In this document: positions 7,821 to 16,302 of the stretch, piece after piece | Layout of the letters: the number at the start of each line of letters is the position of its first letter | How positions within the stretch are numbered: the stretch's first letter is position 1 | Origin: an uncultured Chitinophaga sp. | Lineage (GTDB): Bacteria > Bacteroidota > Bacteroidia > Cytophagales > Cyclobacteriaceae | NCBI GenBank assembly: GCA_902168205.1 | Contig: CABHOK010000003.1 | Span: 2,170,001-2,234,000, forward strand | Length of the DNA: 64,000 nucleotides | Direction of reading: 5' to 3' | The notes under the pieces: generated by a model | What the model saw: only the letters and a program-made list of their open reading frames with translations | What the model was told of the DNA's origin: nothing | Database searches by the model: none | Made by a program: the position numbers and the translations under genes

Positions 7821-8197
7821 AGGTGTTAAGGCATTATTTGAACGACTAAAATCCTTGCATAGACCTTAACTTGCAATACCTAACTTGGGGTATTGATTGG
7901 CTGAGATGGCCGGAGGTAGATTGTTTGCTTCCGCTTATTTTGTGTCATACATTTATTGATAGAACATTGGATAGTTTGTGATGTATACTATACCGATACT
8001 AATTATAGATGACGATATTGGCGACATCGACATTTTGAAAGAACTGATGTGGTCAGCAGAATGGTGATTTGTTGTCTATGAGTTTAGAACCATTCATTGT
8101 GTCTGCAAGTTCACATTAAATATTTTTAATCAGCAAAATTTAAGATTTGATACATCAACCTTAAAGCAATGTCAGTTCTGGTATATTGTATAGTATA
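7821..8197. other. Intergenic with a receiver-domain fragment
   Basis: Between the divergent STAS-like gene and the end of the alpha-fucosidase gene. Apart from the receiver fragment at 7981-8067, nothing recognisable is seen. The left end must hold the STAS-like gene promoter on the minus strand. Confidence 0.5.
7981..8067 (+). pseudogene. N-terminal fragment of a response-regulator receiver gene
   Basis: ATG 7981 opens a 28-codon frame reading PILIIDDDIGDIDILKEL and then a TGA. The DDD run with the following helix is the acidic pocket of a CheY-like receiver domain. The phosphoacceptor Asp and the rest of the domain (usually about 120 residues) are missing. Confidence 0.55.
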
Positions 8198-9661
8198 TTA
8201 CTTTGTTATTGGCTGTTTATATACTCCAAAAGTATGTAAAGCTGCACTTGCCTGGCCTTCTGTGATGCGAAGTCGAACATATTTTGCTCGTACGGGCTTG
8301 AACCTGACAAGCCATTTATATCCTATAGATTGTTTGTCGGTAACTTCAGGAATAGGGGGCCACTTTTTCCCATTGATGGAGTAGTCAACGGACCAGCGTG
8401 TAGTGCGTTGGCCGAGTTCTATCACTTCCTGTAACATAAGCACATCAAATACCTGCGGTGAGCCGAGATTGAATGTTAACGTATCGGTTGAAAAACCCTC
8501 TGCAGAGGCATAGTATGTGTTTTCAGTGCCATCGATTAGGTTTGTAGGTTTATATTTTTCTCCTCGTGGATGCATCGCTTTGACACTGGCCTTACTAGCC
8601 AAATTGTTTTGAAAGGTAGCATTGATGAGATACCGCAGACTGTCTGTACGCTGTGCATCGACTGATGAGATCAATCCTTCCTTGTTGGGGGCATAGTTTA
8701 AAAGTAAAACGCTGTTGCGCCCCACCGAGTTAAAGTATATATCCCATAATTCTGTGACGGTCTTAACACGCTTGTCTTCTTCCGGATGATAGAACCAACT
8801 GGGCCGGATCGATACATCTACTTCGGCAGGTATATATGCCTGGCCATTTATTTCGCCATGATTCAATTCTTGTATATGGCTGGATTCATCGCGTATAGAA
8901 AATGGATTTATAGTCGACCAGCAGGGATCGCCCGAGAAACCGGATTCATTTCCAACCCATCGGCAGTCCGCAAAACGATACGAGTTCTTGGTTCCGAATA
9001 TGACGCACTGTGGTTGAAGTCTTCGAACTGTATCAGCCCAGCGTGTATAGTGTGATGTAGTCAGTTTATCAGCTCCGGCACCATCCCACCAGATCTCCCA
9101 TATAGGACCATAGTTCCGTAACAGCTCCGATAGCTGGCTGGCGTAGTAATCGCTATAGTCATCCGTGCCATAACGTGAATCATGACGATCGTGTGGTCCA
9201 AGATATATAGCAGCTTTTATGCCTGCCTTTTTACAGGCATCGGTAAACTCTCTCACAACATCGCCTTTGCCTTCTTTCCACGAACTATTTTTTACAGAAT
9301 AGTTAGAATGCTTCGTGGGCCAGTTACAAAAACCATCAGCATGTTTGGCTACCAGTATACCTGTTGTTATACCGGCTCGCTTCAAAACACTTGTCCATTG
9401 GTTACAATCCAGTGCCGCAGGGTTAAATACTTCCGGGTTCGCAGTGCCATCACCTTCATTATCATTGGTGAATGTATTCATTCCAAAATGGAAGAATGCA
9501 ATAATCTCACGATGATACCATTCTATCTGTCGAGCATTCGGTACCGGACCCACGGGTTTTGGGGGAGCCTGTGCAGAAGCCGTGATCGGAAAAGCTGCCA
9601 GGCAGCCTGTGATATATATACATGCGATGGTCCGGAGACTGGTGATTCTTATTACACGCAT
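8198..9661 (-). CDS. GH29 alpha-L-fucosidase with C-terminal F5/8-type domain
   Basis: A 487-residue secreted enzyme with a signal peptide ending about ITASAQ (31). The GH29 barrel spans about 35-340: FHFGMNTFT, KHADGFCNWPTKHSNYSV and EIWWDGAGAD, where D193 is the likely nucleophile. A discoidin-like domain (about 350-480) probably binds carbohydrate. The form resembles GH29 subfamily B, which usually cleaves alpha-1,3/1,4-fucosyl bonds, but subfamily cannot be settled here. It would release fucose from plant, algal or animal glycans in the periplasm. The gene stands alone, without a SusC/SusD pair nearby. Confidence 0.93.
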   Translation of the reverse strand: MRVIRITSLRTIACIYITGCLAAFPITASAQAPPKPVGPVPNARQIEWYHREIIAFFHFGMNTFTNDNEGDGTANPEVFNPAALDCNQWTSVLKRAGITTGILVAKHADGFCNWPTKHSNYSVKNSSWKEGKGDVVREFTDACKKAGIKAAIYLGPHDRHDSRYGTDDYSDYYASQLSELLRNYGPIWEIWWDGAGADKLTTSHYTRWADTVRRLQPQCVIFGTKNSYRFADCRWVGNESGFSGDPCWSTINPFSIRDESSHIQELNHGEINGQAYIPAEVDVSIRPSWFYHPEEDKRVKTVTELWDIYFNSVGRNSVLLLNYAPNKEGLISSVDAQRTDSLRYLINATFQNNLASKASVKAMHPRGEKYKPTNLIDGTENTYYASAEGFSTDTLTFNLGSPQVFDVLMLQEVIELGQRTTRWSVDYSINGKKWPPIPEVTDKQSIGYKWLVRFKPVRAKYVRLRITEGQASAALHTFGVYKQPITK

Positions 9662-10071
9662 AGTAACTTGGTTTCATAATTAATACAACTAACCAGTTAA
9701 TTACCCTGACATCCACAGCAACGCTACATCAAAATTATTGGATGGACTCTCTGCTGAGGTAATCGCCCTGAAGTAATGTGTGCGTAACCAATGAAATCTA
9801 CCAGCGCGCATAATATCGCGATTCCATAACTTTGCCTTTCACTTTTATCTCCTCATTTGTTTGGGTTTGAAGAAAATCATGCGCGGTGTTGATGATACAA
9901 TTTTGAGATGCTTGAGATTTCGTGGATATTGGAAGGCTCAACTGAATTGGCCGCTAGCATTGCAATGTCCTGACGGACGAAAATATATATATATCGTAAT
10001 AGATACGAACTGCGGTAGTTAGCTGTTGACAGCAAGGCACTGCCATTAAAAACGAGACAGGCAAATTAAAA
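9662..10071. other. Intergenic with possible broken coding sequence on the minus strand
   Basis: On the minus strand, three overlapping frames between about 9680 and 9970 read like protein. Examples are NTAHDFLQTQTNEE, AILCALVDFIGYAHITSG and THYFRAITSAES. None is open for long and none has a start. This may be a decayed gene, but no family was recognised. The promoter of the alpha-fucosidase gene must lie at the left end. Confidence 0.3.
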
Positions 10072-10896
10072 ATGAAAAAGGAAATCACTAAAACAACTTG
10101 TCTTTTAGCAATATTTTGCGTTCTAATAAGTTGTGAAAAAACAAAGGAACAGTCGCGCAACAATCCTTCAGTCGGGTTGACAAAGCAGAATTTTGACAAA
10201 CTTCTTGTTCGAAAACAACCGGAAGTATTTTTAGAAGAAAGGGTATCATATGGCGAAGACGGCAGGGTTAGGAAAATTGTAAGTAAACAGCTAACTGAAA
10301 CTACATACGAGTTTCAGTATGATGATAGTCTTCAAACGATTTATGAAACCATTACTCTTCCAGATAACAGTAAGCAGAAAAATGAGGAACATTTTAGGCA
10401 CGGGCTCCTGCAAGAATCGGGAGAGGATTCAATTGTCTACCACTATCATGAGTCCGCTATATCTTATTACAGGAATCTTCAGACACCTGGATATGAGTTT
10501 ATAACCAAATTCTATTTTAACAATCTGAATGTAGTACGAATAGAGTACTATCCATATCCATATCGTATACCTGGTGCATTGGCAAGAGTCATGGAATATA
10601 CTTATGATAAAGCATTATCGCCTTATAGTGTTACAAGCAACGATACTACAAGATGGCGAAATTTAACTTGGAGAGGGAACTTAGCACTTGGCTATATAGC
10701 AATAACGATGTCTCCTGAGTTTCTTTCTGTCAATAATATCATAAGTAAAAGAGAAGTGTACGTGGCCTCGGGCAACTCCGTGGAGGCTAATGTGGACTTT
10801 CGTTATGATTATAACAAAAACGGAAGACCTGTTAAAAAATACTGGACTCATCCAAATGAAAAGAAATTTAACCTTCAAGATGAGTTCGTTTATTGA
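10072..10896 (+). CDS. Hypothetical lipoprotein
   Basis: A 274-residue protein with a type II signal peptide and lipobox VLISC (C21). The mature part is rich in charged residues and beta-like Tyr/Phe segments such as YGEDGRVRKIV and YDYNKNGRPVKKYW. The latter resemble the strands of RHS/YD-type or beta-propeller lipoproteins of Bacteroidota that read out DGRVxxI units. No enzyme motif is seen. It is probably anchored in the outer membrane and stands alone. The function is unknown. Confidence 0.7.
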   Translation: MKKEITKTTCLLAIFCVLISCEKTKEQSRNNPSVGLTKQNFDKLLVRKQPEVFLEERVSYGEDGRVRKIVSKQLTETTYEFQYDDSLQTIYETITLPDNSKQKNEEHFRHGLLQESGEDSIVYHYHESAISYYRNLQTPGYEFITKFYFNNLNVVRIEYYPYPYRIPGALARVMEYTYDKALSPYSVTSNDTTRWRNLTWRGNLALGYIAITMSPEFLSVNNIISKREVYVASGNSVEANVDFRYDYNKNGRPVKKYWTHPNEKKFNLQDEFVY

Positions 10897-11183
10897 ATTG
10901 GGGGAGATACTTAGAAAAGTATAGATGAATCTAATAAGGTCTTTCTGCCCCCTTGTAACGGTAGCGGAAGATGAAATTGTTCAGATGCCAGTAGAGTACA
11001 TATACTCTACATATAAGAACACAGTAAGAACGGTTATTTTTTTTCGGAGACCTGTTAAATCCTGTAATGCAGGCCGCGATAGGACTTCTAGAAATATAAC
11101 TGTACATTAAATTTGGTGCACAGTATTAAAATGCCTTATAGGGGTAAGTATATATAATTTGGCTGGATTGTATACATACGCTG

Positions 11184-11702
11184 TCACTTACTAAAAGGAA
11201 GTATTCCTCCCTGGTGAAGAGTGCCGTCCAGGAGATATGAGCTAATTTGTGTGTTATTACATTCGCTTCGCTGCAGAGAAGGTGTGCAATACTCCACCTG
11301 TGAAGGTATATCAGTAATTTCGCTTAACCGTCTGTTCGTTTTGGTAGTCGGGAAGTAAAATTCATAATCGTATTCCGATGTTATTTTGAAATTTACTTTA
11401 TCTGGGATTGGGGTGATCAGAAAGACATCTGTATCATGGGTATATGTGTAGAGAGCGTTATCCGGTGTAATAAGCCATTCACTAACAGGTTCCGTATAGT
11501 TAGTACCCTTCTTAAAACTTCGTACTTCAATATTTTTTATTTCGTCATATTCAAATCCGAAAACCGTAAATTGATACTGATGATACGGTCCGCAGTCAAT
11601 TTCTCTGCACTCCTCACAACCGGAAAGTATACATAGGAGCAGGCACAATACCCATAGTTTAGCGACCGCTAGTTGGGAAGGAAATAGTCTTAGTTTTAGC
11701 AT
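11184..11702 (-). CDS. Small hypothetical lipoprotein
   Basis: A 172-residue protein with an unusually long N-region before the hydrophobic core and the lipobox ILSGC (C29). After the lipidated Cys come CEECREIDCGPYHQYQF and a beta-rich body, with two further Cys near the C terminus. No family was recognised. It is convergent with the upstream lipoprotein gene. Small Bacteroidota lipoproteins of this type are often lineage-specific. Confidence 0.65.
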   Translation of the reverse strand: MLKLRLFPSQLAVAKLWVLCLLLCILSGCEECREIDCGPYHQYQFTVFGFEYDEIKNIEVRSFKKGTNYTEPVSEWLITPDNALYTYTHDTDVFLITPIPDKVNFKITSEYDYEFYFPTTKTNRRLSEITDIPSQVEYCTPSLQRSECNNTQISSYLLDGTLHQGGILPFSK

Positions 11703-12150
11703 TATAGCTTAGTCCTGGTTTTTAAGAGTATGATTATAGCGACATCCCATATTTATTGCGGGTAAGCGGTGCCCGCAATGACTTTGATTGGTGTGCAAAC
11801 TGCTATGATTTTTACCCGTGGAGTTTCCTGTTAATTTGTATTTCATCACTGGAGGATAATAACGGGCATGTAAAGTAATAACAGCAGCTGAAAAATATAT
11901 TACCATTTTCATCGTAGGACGTAATATTTTTGATATAAGATTTATATATGACAAAATTATTGACAGCCTTGTATCCGGTACAATACCTGAAAGGCCTTAT
12001 TTAGTTCTACTGGTTTTCAGGTATTCTTCGATAGCTATTGAAACGGGCAAAAGATAAGTATGACAAATATCATATTTCAGACCGTTTAAAGTCAGGTGAA
12101 TACACTGGTGTTATTATAATCTTTACTGAGTACTAATTAAATATACCATT
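11703..12150. other. Intergenic, no gene seen
   Basis: About 450 bp between two divergent genes. No plausible coding frame or strong hairpin was found. It must hold promoters for both flanking genes. Confidence 0.45.
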
Positions 12151-12627
12151 ATGAAAAACAAGATGCTTTTAATGATGATGTTAATGGTAGTTGCATTTTC
12201 ATTTGTTAACGCGCAAGACAAACCAGCACAGCAAAGGGAAATGCCTCCGAAGCACCGGGGCATGCATCCACGTTTGCAGGCGGATGGAACTGTAGTCGGT
12301 GATGATGGCAAAACATTGGGGTCGATAAAAAATGGAAAAGTATGTGACCAGTCCGGGAAAGTAATAGGTATTATTTCTGGGCATGGCGATGTGACTACTT
12401 CCAGCGGAAAAATGATAGGCAAAATTCAAAAAGATGGAAGCTATAAATCCATGAAAGGTCATGTAGTAACTACTGATCCGGATGGAGTTGTTAAGGTAGC
12501 AGGAAAAGAAGTAGCAAAAGTAGAAGCTGGTTACAAGGATAAATCTCATGGCTGTGCACTCCATTGTTTCTTCAGTTCAGATAATAAGGATAAAAAGGAA
12601 ATTGATGAGGATGTAAAGAACCAGTAA
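12151..12627 (+). CDS. Secreted protein with repeated GKxIGxI units
   Basis: A 158-residue protein. Its signal peptide is unusually methionine-rich (KMLLMMMLMVVAFS) and ends at VNAQ. The mature protein has a basic/proline segment (residues 26-45) and then successive units of about 17 residues built on DGKTLGSIKNGKV, SGKVIGIISGHGDV and SGKMIGKIQKDGSY. A last variant unit reads PDGVVKVAGKEVAKVEAG. The tail has CALHCFF followed by a Lys/Asp-rich end. The units look like strands of a small beta-solenoid or barrel. No function is known, and the two close Cys could form a disulfide or bind a metal. Confidence 0.75.
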   Translation: MKNKMLLMMMLMVVAFSFVNAQDKPAQQREMPPKHRGMHPRLQADGTVVGDDGKTLGSIKNGKVCDQSGKVIGIISGHGDVTTSSGKMIGKIQKDGSYKSMKGHVVTTDPDGVVKVAGKEVAKVEAGYKDKSHGCALHCFFSSDNKDKKEIDEDVKNQ

Positions 12628-13104
12628 CGGGCTGCCTACAACCAGGCGCGTTTTGAATTCTCTGACTTGGGTAGCGATAGGTGTTAAATGAAAACGGTTG
12701 AAAGAGACATCAAGCAGGTTCCTTAAATATAGTGCTACATTTAGGATACATACAGCCATATAGAGATGTAGCCTTCGTTACTGGCTATAGCAAGTTTCCC
12801 CGTTCACACGCGATGGGTCAAAGAAGATGCTTGCTTTTTGATCAAGTGTCGTAATGGTATGCATATCTTCATCGTGCTGTTTTACTAAAAGATGTAAAGT
12901 GTGTTGACTACCGTGGAGGTGATCCGCTCCCTTAGGTATACATTAGCAATACATCTCATGGCTGTTTTTGAATAGAATCTTTATTTATAGCTTTCTCGTA
13001 GCGATGTAAAGTACAAGTGATCAGGAGCTTTGTGTTTTGTAGTATCATGGCAATTTCATTTTAGTAAATTCAAATACGTATCTTTCAAAACTATTTTGAA
13101 TGGC
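12628..13104. other. Intergenic, no gene seen
   Basis: About 480 bp. A start-less minus-strand frame (12781-12939) reads SIFFDPSRVNGETCYSQ before a stop and might be a gene scrap. Otherwise nothing is seen. The right end must hold the promoter of the WG-repeat gene. Confidence 0.4.
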
Positions 13105-14355
13105 ATGAAACGAATTTTATACCTGCTCTGCTTTTTTTGCACACTTGCTAGTTATGCGCAGAAGCAACTCTATCCATACTCTGACGGAACAAAGTGGGGT
13201 TTGACAAATGAAAAACTGGAAGTCGTTATGACGCCTCAGTTTGACAGACCCCCTCGCATTGTTAAGGCAAAATTCGCAGTTGTACAAAAAGACTCGAATT
13301 TCGGGGTGGTTAACCATAAAGGAAAAACAATCCTTCCTATTCAGTATAGCGAACTTATCGAACTTGATGGAGAAACGAGCCTGGCGATACTGAATGGTAA
13401 GTATATTTTTATTGATCTGAAGACCTGGCGGCAAATTTCACAGTTTGATTACGCCAGCGATTGTAAGTGTCCGGAAAAACTTCATGTTGTAACGAAAGAT
13501 GGAAAAACTGGATTCCTGAATATTGTTACCAGGGAGTTTGTTGGTGGTTTGATATACGAAGATGTGTCTTTGTTAAAATATTATCCGCGCAAAGGTAAGG
13601 CCGTGCGATTTCCAGGTCTGGCCGAAGTCAGGAAAGATGGAAAGTACGGTGTGTTAAACTTATCAACGGGAACGAACTTTCTGGATACGAAGTACGATCG
13701 TATCAATGGAGTAATTGAGAATGGAAGAATGTTTATCGATGGTTCTATAGGCATAGATCAAAAGCGCTTTGACTTGAAAGGGAACGAAATTCACGTAGAA
13801 CAAACTGTAGTGGTTGCAGGAGAGGAAGTAATTTCTGAACCCACGGCCGTCTATCAGGAAGAAGAAGATAGTGAAACAACGACAGACCTGTATGCAGCAG
13901 GGAATATTGGACAAGAAGGTTGGACGGTCACGATCGAAAGAACCCGTGGAAAAAAGACGGAGGTCTTGGAGAGTCATTTTGTAGATGGCTATGAAATTGT
14001 AGGTAAGTTATATTATGATTCAGCAGAAGGACCAAGCACAGCCCGGATTAAAGGTGTTAAAACGAATCCGAATATTAGCATATCCGTGATGGATATAAAG
14101 GGAAATGTTCTGGCGAGATTTGACTACGACAATATCGAATATAAGAATGGCTGTTATACAACACGCCTGCGTGGGAAATACGGATTAGTGACTACAGACT
14201 TTGTTGAAATAAAAAAGCCGGTACTTGAAGATGTATTTGAAGACGATTATTATAATCCCTCTATAAATGCCCTGTTCATCGAAATGCCCAGTGGCCAGCA
14301 AGGCTATATGGACAAGAAGACCGGGAAGATATTTATTCCGGGTGTCTCCCAATAA
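13105..14355 (+). CDS. Secreted WG-repeat protein
   Basis: A 416-residue protein with signal peptide MKRILYLLCFFCTLASYAQ. ATG 13105 was chosen over an upstream in-frame ATG at 13030 because the signal peptide starts there. WG-type repeats occur at KWGLTNEKLEVVMTPQFD, FGVVNHKGKTILPIQY, KTGFLNIVTREFV, KYGVLNLSTGTNFLDTKYD and KYGLVTTDFVEIKKPV, with a final degenerate unit. An acidic stretch near 250-260 (EEEDSE) divides two repeat blocks. WG repeats form beta-rich scaffolds and no enzyme is implied. The protein is likely periplasmic or surface-exposed. Confidence 0.85.
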   Translation: MKRILYLLCFFCTLASYAQKQLYPYSDGTKWGLTNEKLEVVMTPQFDRPPRIVKAKFAVVQKDSNFGVVNHKGKTILPIQYSELIELDGETSLAILNGKYIFIDLKTWRQISQFDYASDCKCPEKLHVVTKDGKTGFLNIVTREFVGGLIYEDVSLLKYYPRKGKAVRFPGLAEVRKDGKYGVLNLSTGTNFLDTKYDRINGVIENGRMFIDGSIGIDQKRFDLKGNEIHVEQTVVVAGEEVISEPTAVYQEEEDSETTTDLYAAGNIGQEGWTVTIERTRGKKTEVLESHFVDGYEIVGKLYYDSAEGPSTARIKGVKTNPNISISVMDIKGNVLARFDYDNIEYKNGCYTTRLRGKYGLVTTDFVEIKKPVLEDVFEDDYYNPSINALFIEMPSGQQGYMDKKTGKIFIPGVSQ

Positions 14356-14445
14356 TAGCTGGGTGCCATGTTCACTATATATCTATAGATTAATGTATGG
14401 ATAAGTTACCCCCCGCACGTGCTCTGCTCACAAAACTGCTGTTAC

Positions 14446-15210
14446 TCATGATGCTATAAAGTCAACCAGCATCCCTAAAGCGAATACGAAAAGAGAGAAT
14501 GTGGCCATTCCTAATATATAGGCACCCAGTGCCTTGAAGTAGCTTGCTACTCGCGTCTTATCAAAGAAATGCCCGATTGCCCACGTACAATAGGACAGCC
14601 CCAGGATACTTGATATTTGCATCAGGTGGATTCCTGTAAATCCTTCGATCATGGCAAAAACAGAAAAGATCAACATCCCCATGCCCATCACAAAACATAA
14701 CAGGATCAAGATCTCAAAAAGATTGTAGCCCTGTACTCTGTAGAAGAGTTTCAGCCAAAGTGCAATGAATATGCCCATGATAATATTTGTATAACCATAA
14801 TGACTTTGAATCCAGTTGTAAATTAACACGGAAGGAGAATTCTTGGGTCCATTATAGTTAACGTAGCCTTGTTCAATATGGAATAGATGATCTATGGTAG
14901 TATATATCAGCGAGGTTACGATGATAAACAATACCGGTTTTACAAGCCTGCTTCTGTCCGTGGTTATAAACGCATGAATACTTGTGCCAGGCCTGAGCAA
15001 TAGTTCCTTAATGGTATACAAGATGCCTTTCTCAAAATGTAATACGTGCTGAATTTCATGTACGATGTAATGCCAGTCAACTCTGTTAATCTGTACAGGC
15101 AGGCCGCAGTCACAGCAAAAATTACTGGTAACTGTAGCGTTGCAATTTCTGCAATTCATGGTTGTTGTGCGTGTAGTAGGTTGGTTTTCCATCCGGGAAT
15201 ATAGTTTCAT
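14446..15210 (-). CDS. DUF3667 membrane protein
   Basis: A 254-residue protein. An N-terminal zinc-ribbon-like cluster (C20, C23, C32/C33, C35 in MNCRNC and NFCCDCG) is followed by the family segment ILYTIKELLLRPGTSIHAFI. About five hydrophobic helices then follow. This is the layout of DUF3667 proteins, whose function is unknown. Starts at ATG 15192 or nearer the zinc ribbon are possible. It is divergent from the LuxR-type regulator across a 86-bp region that contains an inverted repeat. Confidence 0.85.
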   Translation of the reverse strand: MKLYSRMENQPTTRTTTMNCRNCNATVTSNFCCDCGLPVQINRVDWHYIVHEIQHVLHFEKGILYTIKELLLRPGTSIHAFITTDRSRLVKPVLFIIVTSLIYTTIDHLFHIEQGYVNYNGPKNSPSVLIYNWIQSHYGYTNIIMGIFIALWLKLFYRVQGYNLFEILILLCFVMGMGMLIFSVFAMIEGFTGIHLMQISSILGLSYCTWAIGHFFDKTRVASYFKALGAYILGMATFSLFVFALGMLVDFIAS

Positions 15211-15257
15211 GTAAGGGCTTATATTCGTAAAAATCGGTATAAGACGATTTTCAAAGC

Positions 15258-15278
15258 CTACACTTTAGTGTAGATTTG
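15258..15278 (+). promoter_or_regulatory. Inverted repeat overlapping a -7 promoter element
   Basis: CTACAC (15258-15263) and GTGTAG (15268-15273) form a perfect inverted repeat around TTTA. The right arm runs into TAGATTTG (15271-15278), a full match to the -7 consensus TAnnTTTG reading toward the LuxR-type gene. A protein bound here would block this promoter. Confidence 0.55.
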
Positions 15279-15296
15279 TTGAACACCATCGTTAAC

Positions 15297-16058
15297 ATGA
15301 AAATTAACAGTAACTCAACCTTGCTCACCAAGAACCACATCGGGAAGATATCGGATGAAGAGCGCCCCGAACAGAATGATTACCTGGATGCTGTAAGAGC
15401 TTTTGCCCGGTTAACCTACGAGAGTGTATATATCATTAACTACGAAACGATGACTTTCGAGTACGTTTCAGAAAATCCTCTCTTCTTATGCGGATACTCA
15501 CCAGAAGAAGTGATGAAGCTTGGTTATGAGTTCTATTTCAAAAATATTCCGGAAGATGATTTGATATTACTGAATACTATAAACGAACTCGGATTTGATT
15601 TCTTTAAAGATCTGCCCGGTGAGGAGAAGATACAGTATAGTATAACCTACGATTTTCACCTTGTTAATGGCGATGGTAAGAAGACGCTGATCAATCACAA
15701 ACTTACGCCACTACTTCTGACGAAAGACAAAAAAATGTGGAAGGCCATGTGTATCGTTTCCATTTCACATCATAAAACTTCGGGTAATATTTATATATAC
15801 AAGCAAGGCTCTAATGAGACATGGGCGTTGGATTTGAAAGACAAACGCTGGCATAAATCAGAGAAGCCCCGCCTTACCAACAGGGAAATAGAAGTACTGC
15901 GTCTTTATGCTCAAGGATTATCAATTAATGAGATCGCAGAGAAAGTGTCGGTTGCTCCTGATACGGTGAAGTATTACCGAAGACAGATTTTCGATCGCTT
16001 AAATGTAAGCACAATAGCGGAAGCTCTTTCGTATGCTGTAAATAGTAAGATCATGTAG
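15297..16058 (+). CDS. PAS-like/LuxR-type transcriptional regulator
   Basis: A 253-residue protein. A PAS-like sensor region (about 30-150) has YIINYETMTFEYVSENPLFL and GYSPEEVMKLGYEFY. It is followed by a LuxR/GerE helix-turn-helix (about 185-250) with LTNREIEVLRLYAQGLSINEIAEKV (split here as LTNREIEVLRLYAQG and LSINEIAEKV) and DTVKYYRRQIFDRL. ATG 15297 is chosen over TTG 15276 because the TTG lies inside the -7 box. No receiver domain is present, so it probably responds to a small ligand. It is divergent from the DUF3667 gene and may regulate it and itself. Confidence 0.85.
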   Translation: MKINSNSTLLTKNHIGKISDEERPEQNDYLDAVRAFARLTYESVYIINYETMTFEYVSENPLFLCGYSPEEVMKLGYEFYFKNIPEDDLILLNTINELGFDFFKDLPGEEKIQYSITYDFHLVNGDGKKTLINHKLTPLLLTKDKKMWKAMCIVSISHHKTSGNIYIYKQGSNETWALDLKDKRWHKSEKPRLTNREIEVLRLYAQGLSINEIAEKVSVAPDTVKYYRRQIFDRLNVSTIAEALSYAVNSKIM

Positions 16059-16302
16059 ATGTTATAGGGCTACTGATTCGCGTGGTTGTTATTCTTCTAT
16101 AGGTGTTGAGGAAAGCATGCATACTACAACATTGCTTAAGCATCCCGCACTGATACTATCTTAACCAGGTTTACAAGGCACGTATAAAAATAGTTTTCAT
16201 CATTGGAAAAGCTTTCTATATTTAGTAATGCAAAATTTGCACGTATATAGGTTTTTCCTTGCGGTAGACAATTTTGCCACTCCCATATATATATCACGCT
16301 GC

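Noticed and set aside
10925-11110. Plus-strand frame of 61 codons after the lipoprotein gene
   Set aside because: No family resemblance, poor residue composition and no promoter or ribosome site.
12781-12939. Minus-strand open stretch reading SIFFDPSRVNGETCYSQ
   Set aside because: Protein-like, but no start codon, very short and not matched to a family I know.
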